Shown one piece after another: positions 35,963-43,787 of a stretch of DNA of 64,000 nt. The DNA comes from Bryobacteraceae bacterium (GTDB lineage Bacteria; Acidobacteriota; Terriglobia; Bryobacterales; Bryobacteraceae): assembly GCA_029975915.1 (NCBI GenBank), contig JARKOC010000410.1:22823-86822 (forward strand), in the 5' to 3' direction. The first letter of the stretch is position 1, and every line of letters begins with the position of its first letter. Made by a program: the position numbers and the translations under genes. The notes beneath the pieces were generated by a model. That model did not search any database. It had not been told where the DNA came from and saw only the letters and a list, made by a program, of their open reading frames with translations.

Positions 35963-36412
35963 ATGATAGCGAACACCGCCGTGAAGATCCGCATCCAACG
36001 CCTCTCGCCCCACGCCTGTCTGCCTGTCTATGCCCACGGACCAAACGAAGACGCCGGTATGGATCTAACCGCCATCGAGGATGTCCTGCTCGAACCCAAC
36101 CGTCCCGCCCTGGTGGCCACCGGCCTCGCCATCGAGCTGCCGGCCGGATTTGAAGCTCAGATCCGTCCACGCAGCGGTCTGGCCTTGAAGCATGCCATCA
36201 CGCTGCCGAACGCTCCGGCGACGATCGATCCCGGCTATCGCGGCGAGATCCGGGTGATTCTGCTGAACCTGGGCTTGGCCCCGTATCAGATCCACAAGGG
36301 CGACCGGATCGCGCAGATGATTATTGCCAGGTATGAAGCGATCGAGTGGGATGAGGCTGAGTTAAACGAATCGAAGCGCGGCGTGGGCGGATTCGGGTCG
36401 TCGGGGCGGTAA
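35963..36412 (+). CDS. dut: dUTP diphosphatase
   Basis: A 149-aa trimeric dUTPase that converts dUTP to dUMP and limits uracil in DNA. The five motifs are visible: AGMDLTA (1), [12 protein letters not shown] (2), [20 protein letters not shown] (3), [12 protein letters not shown] (4) and [12 protein letters not shown] (5, complete Gly-rich tail). The ATG at 35963 gives the usual length; longer in-frame starts lie inside thyX. It stands divergent to thyX with 36 bp between start codons, so the enzyme making dUMP and the enzyme consuming it share a promoter region. Confidence 0.96.
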   Translation: MIANTAVKIRIQRLSPHACLPVYAHGPNEDAGMDLTAIEDVLLEPNRPALVATGLAIELPAGFEAQIRPRSGLALKHAITLPNAPATIDPGYRGEIRVILLNLGLAPYQIHKGDRIAQMIIARYEAIEWDEAELNESKRGVGGFGSSGR

Positions 36413-36460
36413 AAGGCTGGCCAACCGCCTCTCGCGAGCGGCAGGGAGGTGTTCATTCCA

Positions 36461-36480
36461 CCTTGTCCTCGCGGGCAAGG
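36461..36480. other. Hairpin between convergent dut and manC
   Basis: CCTTGTCC (36461-36468) pairs with GGGCAAGG (36473-36480) with one G-T pair and a 4-nt loop. No T-tract follows on either strand, so it is at most a weak terminator or stability element. Confidence 0.3.
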
Positions 36481-36490
36481 TCCATTACTA

Positions 36491-37576
36491 CTAGAGCAAT
36501 TCGTCGCGGTGGAGGTTCTCGAGTTCCTTCACCAGGTCTCCGACCCGTTGCGCCATGTCCCTATGCGCGACCAGCAATGCGTCGGGCGTATCGACGACAA
36601 TCAGGTCGTTGACGCCCAGCAAGGCGATCATACGGCCGGAATCGGCGGCGACCATGTTGCCCCGGCTTTCCATCAGCACGGCGTCGGCGCGCACGCCATT
36701 GCGGTCGTCGTCGTGCTGGAGCAGTTCATAGACCGCATTCCAACTACCAACGTCGTTCCAGCCGATGTCACCCGCGACGAATCCGGCGACTCCCTTCGCC
36801 TTCTCCATTACCGCATAGTCTACCGAGATGTTCTCGCATTGCGGAAAGACCGTTTCGACAGCCTTGGCGAACGTGCGTGAACTGAACGCGGGCAGGGAGT
36901 CGATCAGCGCGGCGGTAGCGGGCAGGTGCTGCCGCAGTTCGTTCAGATACACCTCGGGGCGCCAAAAGAACATGCCGGCGTTCCAGCAGAAGTTGCCGGC
37001 TCGCAGAAAACGTTTGGCCTGGGCCAGTGCCGGTTTCTCGCGGAAGCCGACGACGTTGGCCGAGACCACAGAGCCGGGGTTCATTGCGCCGGGCTCGAAC
37101 TCGATGTAGCCGTAGCCGGTTTCTGGCCATCGCGGCAGGATCCCGATGAGCGTCATGCGACCCTGGGCCGCCGTAGCGTACGCGGCTCTGACGGTCTTCA
37201 TAAACGCCGTTTCGTTCTCGATGTAGTGATCGGCCGGAAAGATTCCCATCACAGCGTCGCGGTCCATCGATTGAAGGATGTGCGCTGCGAGGGCGATGGC
37301 TGGCGCAGTATTCCGTTGCGCCGGCTCTGCCAGAATCTGGCGCTTGGGAATGCCGGGCAATTGGCGGATGATCTCGTCACGCAGGTTTGGATTCGTCAGG
37401 ACCCAGATCCGTTCCAGCGGGATGGCCTGCTTCAGGCGGGCAACGGTTTGCTGGATCATCGTACCCTGGCCGAAGAACTCCTGAACCTGTTTGGCCCGCG
37501 CTTTGCGGCTTTTTGGCCAGAAGCGCGTGCCGCGGCCGCCAGCCAGAATGAGCGCGTGGTAATGGTTGTCTGCCAT
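36491..37576 (-). CDS. manC: Mannose-1-phosphate guanylyltransferase
   Basis: Transfers GMP to mannose-1-phosphate to give GDP-mannose for polysaccharide and glycoprotein synthesis. The nucleotidyltransferase signature LILAGGRGTRFWPKSR is at 9-24; EPAQRNTAPAIALAAH, FPADHYI, FVAGDIGWNDVGSW and FREKP are further family motifs. At 361 aa it is the short form with no phosphomannose isomerase domain. The stop of the upstream lepB is not relevant: manC follows the two lepB genes with 6 bp between. GDP-mannose could feed the glycosylation ligase at the left edge, though no link is shown. Confidence 0.94.
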   Translation of the reverse strand: MADNHYHALILAGGRGTRFWPKSRKARAKQVQEFFGQGTMIQQTVARLKQAIPLERIWVLTNPNLRDEIIRQLPGIPKRQILAEPAQRNTAPAIALAAHILQSMDRDAVMGIFPADHYIENETAFMKTVRAAYATAAQGRMTLIGILPRWPETGYGYIEFEPGAMNPGSVVSANVVGFREKPALAQAKRFLRAGNFCWNAGMFFWRPEVYLNELRQHLPATAALIDSLPAFSSRTFAKAVETVFPQCENISVDYAVMEKAKGVAGFVAGDIGWNDVGSWNAVYELLQHDDDRNGVRADAVLMESRGNMVAADSGRMIALLGVNDLIVVDTPDALLVAHRDMAQRVGDLVKELENLHRDELL

Positions 37577-37582
37577 GGCCGT

Positions 37583-38374
37583 CTAGAGGTTGTGGCCGCG
37601 GATCAGCATAAAGGTGCGTTTCCAGCGGGTCTTGGCGAAGAAGTTCTGCGCCAGGTCGAGCAAGTGGTCCAAGGAGATGAGGTTCGGGTCGGCCAAACGT
37701 TCGGTGGGCGCATCGTAGGACCAGAAAATGATGACAGGCTTGCCGATTATGTTCTCGCGCGGCACGAAGCCCCAGTAGCGCGAGTCGGCCGAATTATCGC
37801 GGTTGTCGCCCATAGCGAAGTAGTGGCCAGGCGGCACAACCAGTTCACCATTGTTCACATGCTGGGAAAGCATCTGGTGGGCCTGATCGTTCAACATGAG
37901 GTTGGGATCGGTGGGGAAGTTGTCGCGGTAGGAGTCCAGGTAGGGCGTCTTATGGACGACATAAGGCTCGCTCACTTTCACGCCGTTCAGGAGCAGTTCC
38001 TTGTTCTCGAGACGGATACGGTCGCCGGGTACGCCGATGACGCGCTTGATGTAAGTTTCGCGGACATTCGGCGGGTACTTGAAGACGATGATGTCGCCAC
38101 GTTTCACTGGCGTGTATGGCAGGATGAACTTGCTCACCGGGCCGGGCGGAGCATAGGCCAGCTTATCGACGATCATGTGGTCGCCTATCAGGACGGTGTC
38201 CTCCATGGACCCGGTCGGAACGACAAAGGCCTGAAGTAGAGTTGACGTTCCAAAAACCAGCAGCAGGATCGTGACAGCCCATTCGGCGACGAAGGCCCGA
38301 ATGCTTTCGGCGCGGTCGGGTTTCTGCTTTTTCGGTTCTTCGGCTGAGGAGGCTGATTTGCGCTTGAGTTTCAT
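37583..38374 (-). CDS. lepB: Signal peptidase I (second copy)
   Basis: A 263-aa type I signal peptidase: one N-terminal membrane segment (WAVTILLLVFGTSTLLQAF), catalytic Ser in VPTGSMEDTVLIGD, catalytic Lys in RETYIKRVIGVPGDRI, and the GDNRDNSADSRYWGFVP box D. The N-terminus is rich in Lys (KLKRKSASSAEEPKKQK). It is a close paralog of the adjacent upstream gene, including a shared C-terminal tail (KTRWKRTFMLIRGH versus KTRWNRTFMLIRGH). The 1-bp spacing makes a tandem operon. Both copies keep the catalytic dyad. Confidence 0.95.
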   Translation of the reverse strand: MKLKRKSASSAEEPKKQKPDRAESIRAFVAEWAVTILLLVFGTSTLLQAFVVPTGSMEDTVLIGDHMIVDKLAYAPPGPVSKFILPYTPVKRGDIIVFKYPPNVRETYIKRVIGVPGDRIRLENKELLLNGVKVSEPYVVHKTPYLDSYRDNFPTDPNLMLNDQAHQMLSQHVNNGELVVPPGHYFAMGDNRDNSADSRYWGFVPRENIIGKPVIIFWSYDAPTERLADPNLISLDHLLDLAQNFFAKTRWKRTFMLIRGHNL

Positions 38375-38375
38375 T

Positions 38376-39218
38376 TCATTGTTGAAGTTCGTGGCCGCGG
38401 ATTAGCATGAATGTGCGATTCCAGCGGGTCTTGGTGAAAAAGTTCCTGCCAAGGTCGGCGAGGTGGTCGAGGCTGACGCCGGAGTCGGCCAGGCGTTCGG
38501 TGGGCGCGTCATACGACCAGTAAATCAGAAGCGGTTTGCCGATGATGTTGTCGCGGGGCACAAAGCCCCAGTAGCGTGAGTCGAGCGAGGAGTCGCGGTT
38601 GTCGCCGAGAGCGAAGTAATGTCCGGGTGGGACGACGACCTCTCCATCCGAGACATGGTTGTAGAGCATGTTGATGGCCCGCTCGTCGACGCGGAGGGGA
38701 GGATCTGACGGGAAATTGTCGCGGTAGTAGTCAAAATCGTCGCGTTTGAAATAGGTGTAAGGTTCCTTGAGTGGCTTCCCGTTGAGGTGGACTATCTTGT
38801 TTGCGATTCGGATCCTGTCGCCTGGGATTGCGATAAGGCGCTTGACGAAAGTTTCGCGCGTGTTTGCCGGGTAGCGGAAGACGATGATGTCGCCTCGCTT
38901 CAATGGCGTGTAGGGGAGCAGGTATTTGCTCACCGGGCCTTCAGGGGCATAGGCGAGTTTGTCCACCAAAAGGTGGTCGCCGATGAGCAGCGTATCCTCC
39001 ATCGAGCCGGTAGGGATGACAAACGCCTGGACGAGCGTCGTCGTCCCGAACAAAAGCAGGAGGATCGTCATCGTCCATTCGGCGATCACACTTCTTGGAC
39101 GTTGGCCGTACTGCGCCGTCACCGTAACAGAATCATTCTCTGTCGCGGCCTGGCTTTGTTCGGGCGTCTCGAGGGGAAGCGCGTCACCTGCCGGGGTGGA
39201 ATCCGGAGTCGCAGCCAC
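38376..39218 (-). CDS. lepB: Signal peptidase I (first copy)
   Basis: A 280-aa type I signal peptidase with the same architecture as its neighbour: membrane segment WTMTILLLLFGTTTLVQAF, catalytic Ser in IPTGSMEDTLLIGD, Lys in RETFVKRLIAIPGDRI, box D GDNRDSSLDSRYWGFVP. The N-terminal 35 residues differ from the other copy and are acidic. Bacteria that export many proteins often keep several signal peptidases with differing preferences, which fits the large secretome of this window. Confidence 0.95.
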   Translation of the reverse strand: MAATPDSTPAGDALPLETPEQSQAATENDSVTVTAQYGQRPRSVIAEWTMTILLLLFGTTTLVQAFVIPTGSMEDTLLIGDHLLVDKLAYAPEGPVSKYLLPYTPLKRGDIIVFRYPANTRETFVKRLIAIPGDRIRIANKIVHLNGKPLKEPYTYFKRDDFDYYRDNFPSDPPLRVDERAINMLYNHVSDGEVVVPPGHYFALGDNRDSSLDSRYWGFVPRDNIIGKPLLIYWSYDAPTERLADSGVSLDHLADLGRNFFTKTRWNRTFMLIRGHELQQ

Positions 39219-39255
39219 TGATTGTTATTCTAGCAGGGCGCGCCGCTTGGCCCGT

Positions 39256-40563
39256 TTAGCGGTCCTCGACGATCTTGATCTCAGCCGACTCGGTCACCGT
39301 CCTGGCGTCTGAATGGAAGACTTCAAGGCGGAAACGGGCCGAGGGATTGTGGTTCCGGTAAAGCACGCCTCCGCGAGCCAGATCGTCAAGGCCGAGATCG
39401 ACGGTCTTCCGGACATCCCCGTCGAAGATGGTCAGCACAGCCCGCTGGGCTTTCTGCACCGCGGGCGCGTCAAGGTTCCATTTCAGCAGGAGACTGTCGC
39501 CCGACCGGGCCACGGTGACGCCAAGCGAGTACGGATCAACCTGTTTGGCCGGCGCCGGCGGCTTATTGAAGCTCATCGAAATCTGGAAGCCCAGCACCAC
39601 ACCGAGAAGGAGGAAAACAAACGAGAGCGGAATCCACACCCAGCCTGGTGCGCCCTTGCGGCCCGTTTTGCCGTCTTCGGGGGCCGCTTCGACCGCCTGG
39701 TGTCCAGGTGTCTCGCCGGCAAGTCCGCCGAAGGTCGGCACGGCTGCATCCACAATCGCTTCGGCGGCGGCCGATCCGGCGAGCCCACTGTGATGGTCGC
39801 CCTCTTCATCGTGATTCGAGTATCCGGTGTCGTAGGATTGCTCGGAATGACCGTTTTGCCCTATCGAAATGCGCTTTGGCCGTGGGCCTCCGCCCAGTTC
39901 TTTGCGCCTGAAGGGGAACAACTCGCCGTTCGGCGTCTCCGGCAGCGCCCCTCCTTCGCGCCAGACAAACGCGGCTTCTCCGATCCGCGTGGCATACGGG
40001 CGTACCAAAAGACAGATGGTCTGGCTTGGGAAACGCCCTTCGAGCAGGCTTCGGTCCTCGGGCCCGAGGTTGAAGTCGCTCCGGGTGTTGCTTCGGAAGT
40101 AGCCCACCGCGTGGATGCGCTTGTCCGGTGCTGGCGCCCATTGAGCAAGCGCTTCGTCAAAGCGGGCCAAATCGCTATCGGAGAGGATATAGGACGGTCC
40201 CCTGAGGTGCTCGCACGGCACCGTGACGAAGTCTTCGATTTTGACGACGAGCCGGTCGCCGAGTTCAGCCGTACCCAGAAGGATTCCGCCCACCTCGGCC
40301 CCCCGTTTGGGGACGGCGCCATAGCCCTTCATGATGTCAAAATTCAGACGGTCAACCACGTCAAACTCGATCGAAATCGAGACGGGCTTGCCGGGCGGCT
40401 CGTAGATGAACGCGCCGCTGGCGGCCGATCCGCCGGCAGGGACTGATGGAGGGGCTTCCATAGGCATTGTTCTGGTTCCCGGCCGGCCTACGCCGCCCGT
40501 CGAACCTGACTGATCGTATTGTAGCGGCTGTTCCAAGGCCGAGAGCACGATACGAGAATCCAT
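39256..40563 (-). CDS. Membrane protein with degenerate JAB/MPN-like domain
   Basis: A 435-aa protein. Residues about 60-200 resemble a JAB/MPN metalloprotease fold: E90 in GAEVGGILLG matches the catalytic Glu position, but the usual H-x-H-x(7)-S-x2-D is replaced by HAVGYFRSNTRSDFNLGPED (151-170), keeping only the last Ser-type and Asp positions. A metal site is unlikely, so it may be a binding module. A polar linker follows, then one membrane segment (308-328, VWIPLSFVFLLLGVVLGFQ) and a 100-residue beta-rich C-terminus, probably extracytoplasmic. The ATG 40563 has no clear ribosome binding site; Met33 or Met35 are alternatives. Family assignment is by eye. Confidence 0.7.
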   Translation of the reverse strand: MDSRIVLSALEQPLQYDQSGSTGGVGRPGTRTMPMEAPPSVPAGGSAASGAFIYEPPGKPVSISIEFDVVDRLNFDIMKGYGAVPKRGAEVGGILLGTAELGDRLVVKIEDFVTVPCEHLRGPSYILSDSDLARFDEALAQWAPAPDKRIHAVGYFRSNTRSDFNLGPEDRSLLEGRFPSQTICLLVRPYATRIGEAAFVWREGGALPETPNGELFPFRRKELGGGPRPKRISIGQNGHSEQSYDTGYSNHDEEGDHHSGLAGSAAAEAIVDAAVPTFGGLAGETPGHQAVEAAPEDGKTGRKGAPGWVWIPLSFVFLLLGVVLGFQISMSFNKPPAPAKQVDPYSLGVTVARSGDSLLLKWNLDAPAVQKAQRAVLTIFDGDVRKTVDLGLDDLARGGVLYRNHNPSARFRLEVFHSDARTVTESAEIKIVEDR

Positions 40564-40633
40564 CTCACTGATTCATCGGCGGAAACACGCGAGGACTTCA
40601 GCGATACTGAAGTGGAATGGAATCTGGCCCGGC

Positions 40634-41467
40634 ATGCCCTCCGAGCTTTTCATCGTCGCCACGCCGATCGGCAATCTATCGGACATGACATTTCGCGCCG
40701 TCGAAACACTGAAGTCAGTCGATCTGATCGCTTGCGAGGACACCCGACACAGCCGCAAGTTGTTGGATCACTATGGCATAGACAAGCCGCTGGTCAGTCT
40801 CCACGAGCACAATGAAGCCTCCCGTTCAGCCGAACTGGCTGGCCGGATGGCCGAAGGGCTGAGCATCGCGTTGATCAGTGATGCGGGCACGCCGATCGTC
40901 TCCGATCCAGGATTCCGGCTGGTCCGCGAGGTGTTGTCGCGCGGGATCCGCGTCACTCCGATTCCCGGACCCAGCGCATCGGTCGCCGCGCTGGCGGCCA
41001 GCGGATTACCGTCAAATGAGTTCTTCTTCGCGGGTTTCCTGCCGCGGAAGGAGGGCGAGCGGCGGCGCAGGCTCGAACAACTGTCGCGCATGGGGTCCAC
41101 GATCATCCTCTATGAAGCGCCGCACAGGATTTTGGCCACTCTGGGCGAGGTCGCGGCGGTGATGGGCGATCCGGAGATCTGCATCGCTAGGGAACTGACC
41201 AAACTCCACGAGGAGTTTTTGCGCGGCAGGGCAGGCGAAGTGGCGGCTCAGTTGCGCAGCCGGGGGGAGATCAGAGGTGAGTTCACGCTCCTCATTGCGC
41301 CGCGCCTAGAATCCGACGAAGAGTTGGGAGTCGAGGAGGAGGTAATGGCCCTTATCGGGACGGGCATGAAGAAGATCGACGCAATCAAAGCAGTGGCGCG
41401 GAATCGCGGCCTGGGCAAGCGGGATGTGTACGAAGCGATGGAGAACTACGAGCGCGAAAAGAAGTAG
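40634..41467 (+). CDS. rsmI: 16S rRNA (cytidine(1402)-2'-O)-methyltransferase
   Basis: RsmI methylates the 2'-OH of C1402 in the decoding centre using SAM. The 277-aa tetrapyrrole-methylase-fold protein has LFIVATPIGNLSDMTFRA at the N-terminus, CEDTRHSRKLL, ISDAGTPIVSDPGFRLV (SAM loop), PIPGPSASVAALAASGL and FAGFLPRK, all standard. The C-terminal GTGMKKIDAIKAVARNRGLGKRDVYEA helix-turn unit is complete. It is divergent from the JAB-like membrane gene and converges on the arsR gene. Confidence 0.97.
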   Translation: MPSELFIVATPIGNLSDMTFRAVETLKSVDLIACEDTRHSRKLLDHYGIDKPLVSLHEHNEASRSAELAGRMAEGLSIALISDAGTPIVSDPGFRLVREVLSRGIRVTPIPGPSASVAALAASGLPSNEFFFAGFLPRKEGERRRRLEQLSRMGSTIILYEAPHRILATLGEVAAVMGDPEICIARELTKLHEEFLRGRAGEVAAQLRSRGEIRGEFTLLIAPRLESDEELGVEEEVMALIGTGMKKIDAIKAVARNRGLGKRDVYEAMENYEREKK

Positions 41468-41481
41468 CTTGAGCCGGGCGT

Positions 41482-41838
41482 TTAGGCCTGCTTTGCCCAA
41501 TCGCTGCGAACGGCGTCCAGGGCTCCTTTGACCTCTTCGGAGTGGGTGTATTCGGCTTCAAGGAAGTCGAGGCCCCTGATAAGCCAATCGGCAAGGGCAG
41601 GATTCGTCAGGCTGTAGAAGACATGCCGCCCTTCACGGCGCTCCCTGACAATGCGATGAGACCGGAGCACGGACAGATTCTGCGATACGCCGGAGTGGCT
41701 GATCCCCAGCGTTTCCTGGAGTGAATTCACGTCCCGCTCCCCCGCGCGCAACTCGATGATAATCCTGGTGCGATGCGGGTGGGCGAAAGCCCCCAGGAGT
41801 TCGGCGAACTCTCTGAGAGCGACTTTTCGATGTGGCAT
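41482..41838 (-). CDS. ArsR-family transcriptional repressor
   Basis: A 118-aa winged-helix protein: LLGAFAHPHRTRIIIELRAGERDVNSLQETLGISHSGVSQNLSVLRSHRIVRERREGRHVFYSL in the classical ArsR layout. It has no Cys and lacks the usual metal-binding CVCDL, so it may respond to something other than a soft metal or bind it via His. The ATG at 41838 has a GGAG; the TTG seven codons upstream is rejected. It is divergent from the ABC/HlyD/TolC genes, with two tandem palindromes between, so it probably represses both directions. Confidence 0.93.
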   Translation of the reverse strand: MPHRKVALREFAELLGAFAHPHRTRIIIELRAGERDVNSLQETLGISHSGVSQNLSVLRSHRIVRERREGRHVFYSLTNPALADWLIRGLDFLEAEYTHSEEVKGALDAVRSDWAKQA

Positions 41839-41866
41839 CGGATTCCGGCTCCTCAGCAATCAAGTA

Positions 41867-41899
41867 TTCTGACAGAAGGCATAGGATATTCTGTCAGAG
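41867..41899. promoter_or_regulatory. Two tandem palindromic operators of the ArsR repressor
   Basis: TTCTGACAGAA (41867-41877) is a perfect palindrome about its central A, and TTCTGTCAGAG (41889-41899) nearly so; both are preceded by TA. Their centres are 22 bp apart, two helical turns, as expected for two dimers on one face. They lie between the arsR start (41838) and the ABC gene (42048). Confidence 0.65.
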
Positions 41900-42047
41900 G
41901 CAGTTGAAATTGTCAAATGTTTGAACAGATGAACCTTTTCTAGCACCCATCGCCGCACTCGCTGCATCCATTTGGTATGGCCTGGCGCGGCGTTGTTGCT
42001 CCAGGCCTCTTCCCGCACAGCCAGAATAAAAGGAGTTCGACCGCCGC

Positions 42048-43787
42048 ATGGGCGAAACCGCACACAAGCCGGCATTCCCGGCCCACGCGCACGGGTTGAA
42101 AAGTGCGCATACAGATGAACACATCTACCACAACGTTCATCCTTGGGAGCGTTTGACGTGGCTGCTCAGGCTGGAATCGCGCGAGCTACTAGTGGCGGCC
42201 ATTTATTCGGCAGTGATCGGACTGGTGACGCTGGCTCTCCCGGTTGCGACGCAGTCGCTGGTAAATACCATTGCCTTCGGGACGGTGCTGCAGCCGTTGG
42301 TTGTGTTGACGGCGTTTGTATTCATCGCGTTGTTGTTCGCATCCGTGCTCAACGCCTATCGCCTGTGGGTGGTTGAGTTGATTCAGCGCCGCATCTTCGT
42401 GAGGATTTCAGGTGATGTCACGCACCGCTTGGTGCGCGTGCAACCGGAGGCCTTCGACCAGTATCACGGGCCGGAATTGGTTAACCGGTTCCTCGAAGTG
42501 GTTTCGGTTCAGAAGGCAGCCGCGACTTTGCTGGTGGATGGCCTCTCGGTCGTCTTCCAGGCTGGCGTGGGGATGATCCTGCTGGCGATCTACCATCCCT
42601 GGCTGCTGGCCTTTGATGTGCTGCTGTTGATCTTCTTCCACATCATTCTCTTCCCGATGGGGTTTGGAGCGATACCGTCGGCAGTGAAGGAATCGAAGGC
42701 CAAATACGCTTTGGTGGCCTGGATGGAAGAGATTGCACGTCATCAGGTGGCGTTCAAGACGAGATCGGGCGCCGATCTTGCATCGAACCGTTCGAATTCT
42801 TTGGTGCTTGACTACCTGGCTTACAGGGCCAAACACTTCCGGATCCTTTTGCGTCAGATCCTGAGTTCTTTTGTGCTTCAGGCGCTGGCCAGCGCGATTT
42901 TGCTGGGCGTCGGCGGCTGGCTGGTGATCGAACGCCAGTTGACGCTGGGCCAGTTGGTGGCAGCCGAACTGGTTGTGGCGCTTGTGCTGGCAAGTTTCAC
43001 GAAGTTTGGCAAGCACCTCGAAGCGTTCTACGATTTGATGGCATCCATCGACAAGCTCGGTTATCTGGCGGATCTGCCCGTGGAAAGGACCTCTGGCGAG
43101 ACGACCCCGACCAGGACTGGAGGCGCGTCCATCCACTTGAATGTCCACCGGGCCGGCCGGGTTGGTGTCCGTCCTTTGTTGACTGAACTTGAGTGGAAAG
43201 TGCCGGCTGGCGTGAGGTATGGATTGGTCGGCAGCGCAGGCTCTGGCAAGAGCTTTTTGCTTGACACGATCTACTCATTCCGTACTCCTGAGGATGGATG
43301 GGTTGAGTTCGATGGCAAGGACACGCGCGATTTGAGCCTTGACGACTTGAGATCTCAGATTGCGCTTGTCCGCAAACCGGAAATCTTCGAAGGCACGATC
43401 CTGGAGAACCTGAGGCTTGGTAACTTCTCCCTTGACACGGCGCAGGCGCGAGCTGCGCTGGAGCGTGCCGCTCTTCTGAAGGATATCTTGAACCTCCCGG
43501 ACGGGCTAAACACTCGTTTGCAGACGGGAGGACCACCGCTTTCGTCAAGTCAGGCCATCCGGCTCGAACTCGCACGGGCGCTCGCCCACGAGCCGCGCCT
43601 GCTGATGCTTGACGAGTGCCTGGACTTCCTTGAGGACGTTCCGGAGAGAGCGGATCTCTTCGACCGGCTGATGGGAAAAGACTCCCCCTGGACCGTCATC
43701 GTTGCCACACAGAGCGAAGAGGTACTGGCCCGCTGCGATAAAGTGTTCCGGCTCGAAGGCGGCCGCGTCACGGAGGTCGTGCGATGA
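42048..43787 (+). CDS. ABC transporter, type I secretion-like ATPase/permease with altered catalytic motifs
   Basis: A 579-aa half-transporter: His-rich N-terminus (seven His in residues 6-31), about six membrane segments (45-320), then an ATPase. Walker A is GSAGSGKS (395-402) and Walker B LLMLDE (518-523), keeping the catalytic Glu. But the Q-loop (VRKPEIFEGT) has Lys for Gln, the signature is LSSSQ (498-502) for LSGGQ, and the H-loop has Gln555 for His. It overlaps the HlyD gene by 4 nt, followed by TolC. No C39 peptidase or cyclic-nucleotide domain. Substrate unknown. Confidence 0.88.
   Translation: MGETAHKPAFPAHAHGLKSAHTDEHIYHNVHPWERLTWLLRLESRELLVAAIYSAVIGLVTLALPVATQSLVNTIAFGTVLQPLVVLTAFVFIALLFASVLNAYRLWVVELIQRRIFVRISGDVTHRLVRVQPEAFDQYHGPELVNRFLEVVSVQKAAATLLVDGLSVVFQAGVGMILLAIYHPWLLAFDVLLLIFFHIILFPMGFGAIPSAVKESKAKYALVAWMEEIARHQVAFKTRSGADLASNRSNSLVLDYLAYRAKHFRILLRQILSSFVLQALASAILLGVGGWLVIERQLTLGQLVAAELVVALVLASFTKFGKHLEAFYDLMASIDKLGYLADLPVERTSGETTPTRTGGASIHLNVHRAGRVGVRPLLTELEWKVPAGVRYGLVGSAGSGKSFLLDTIYSFRTPEDGWVEFDGKDTRDLSLDDLRSQIALVRKPEIFEGTILENLRLGNFSLDTAQARAALERAALLKDILNLPDGLNTRLQTGGPPLSSSQAIRLELARALAHEPRLLMLDECLDFLEDVPERADLFDRLMGKDSPWTVIVATQSEEVLARCDKVFRLEGGRVTEVVR

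Noticed and set aside
36926..38239. 437-aa plus-strand open frame
   Set aside because: Antisense to manC and lepB, both with clear catalytic motifs.
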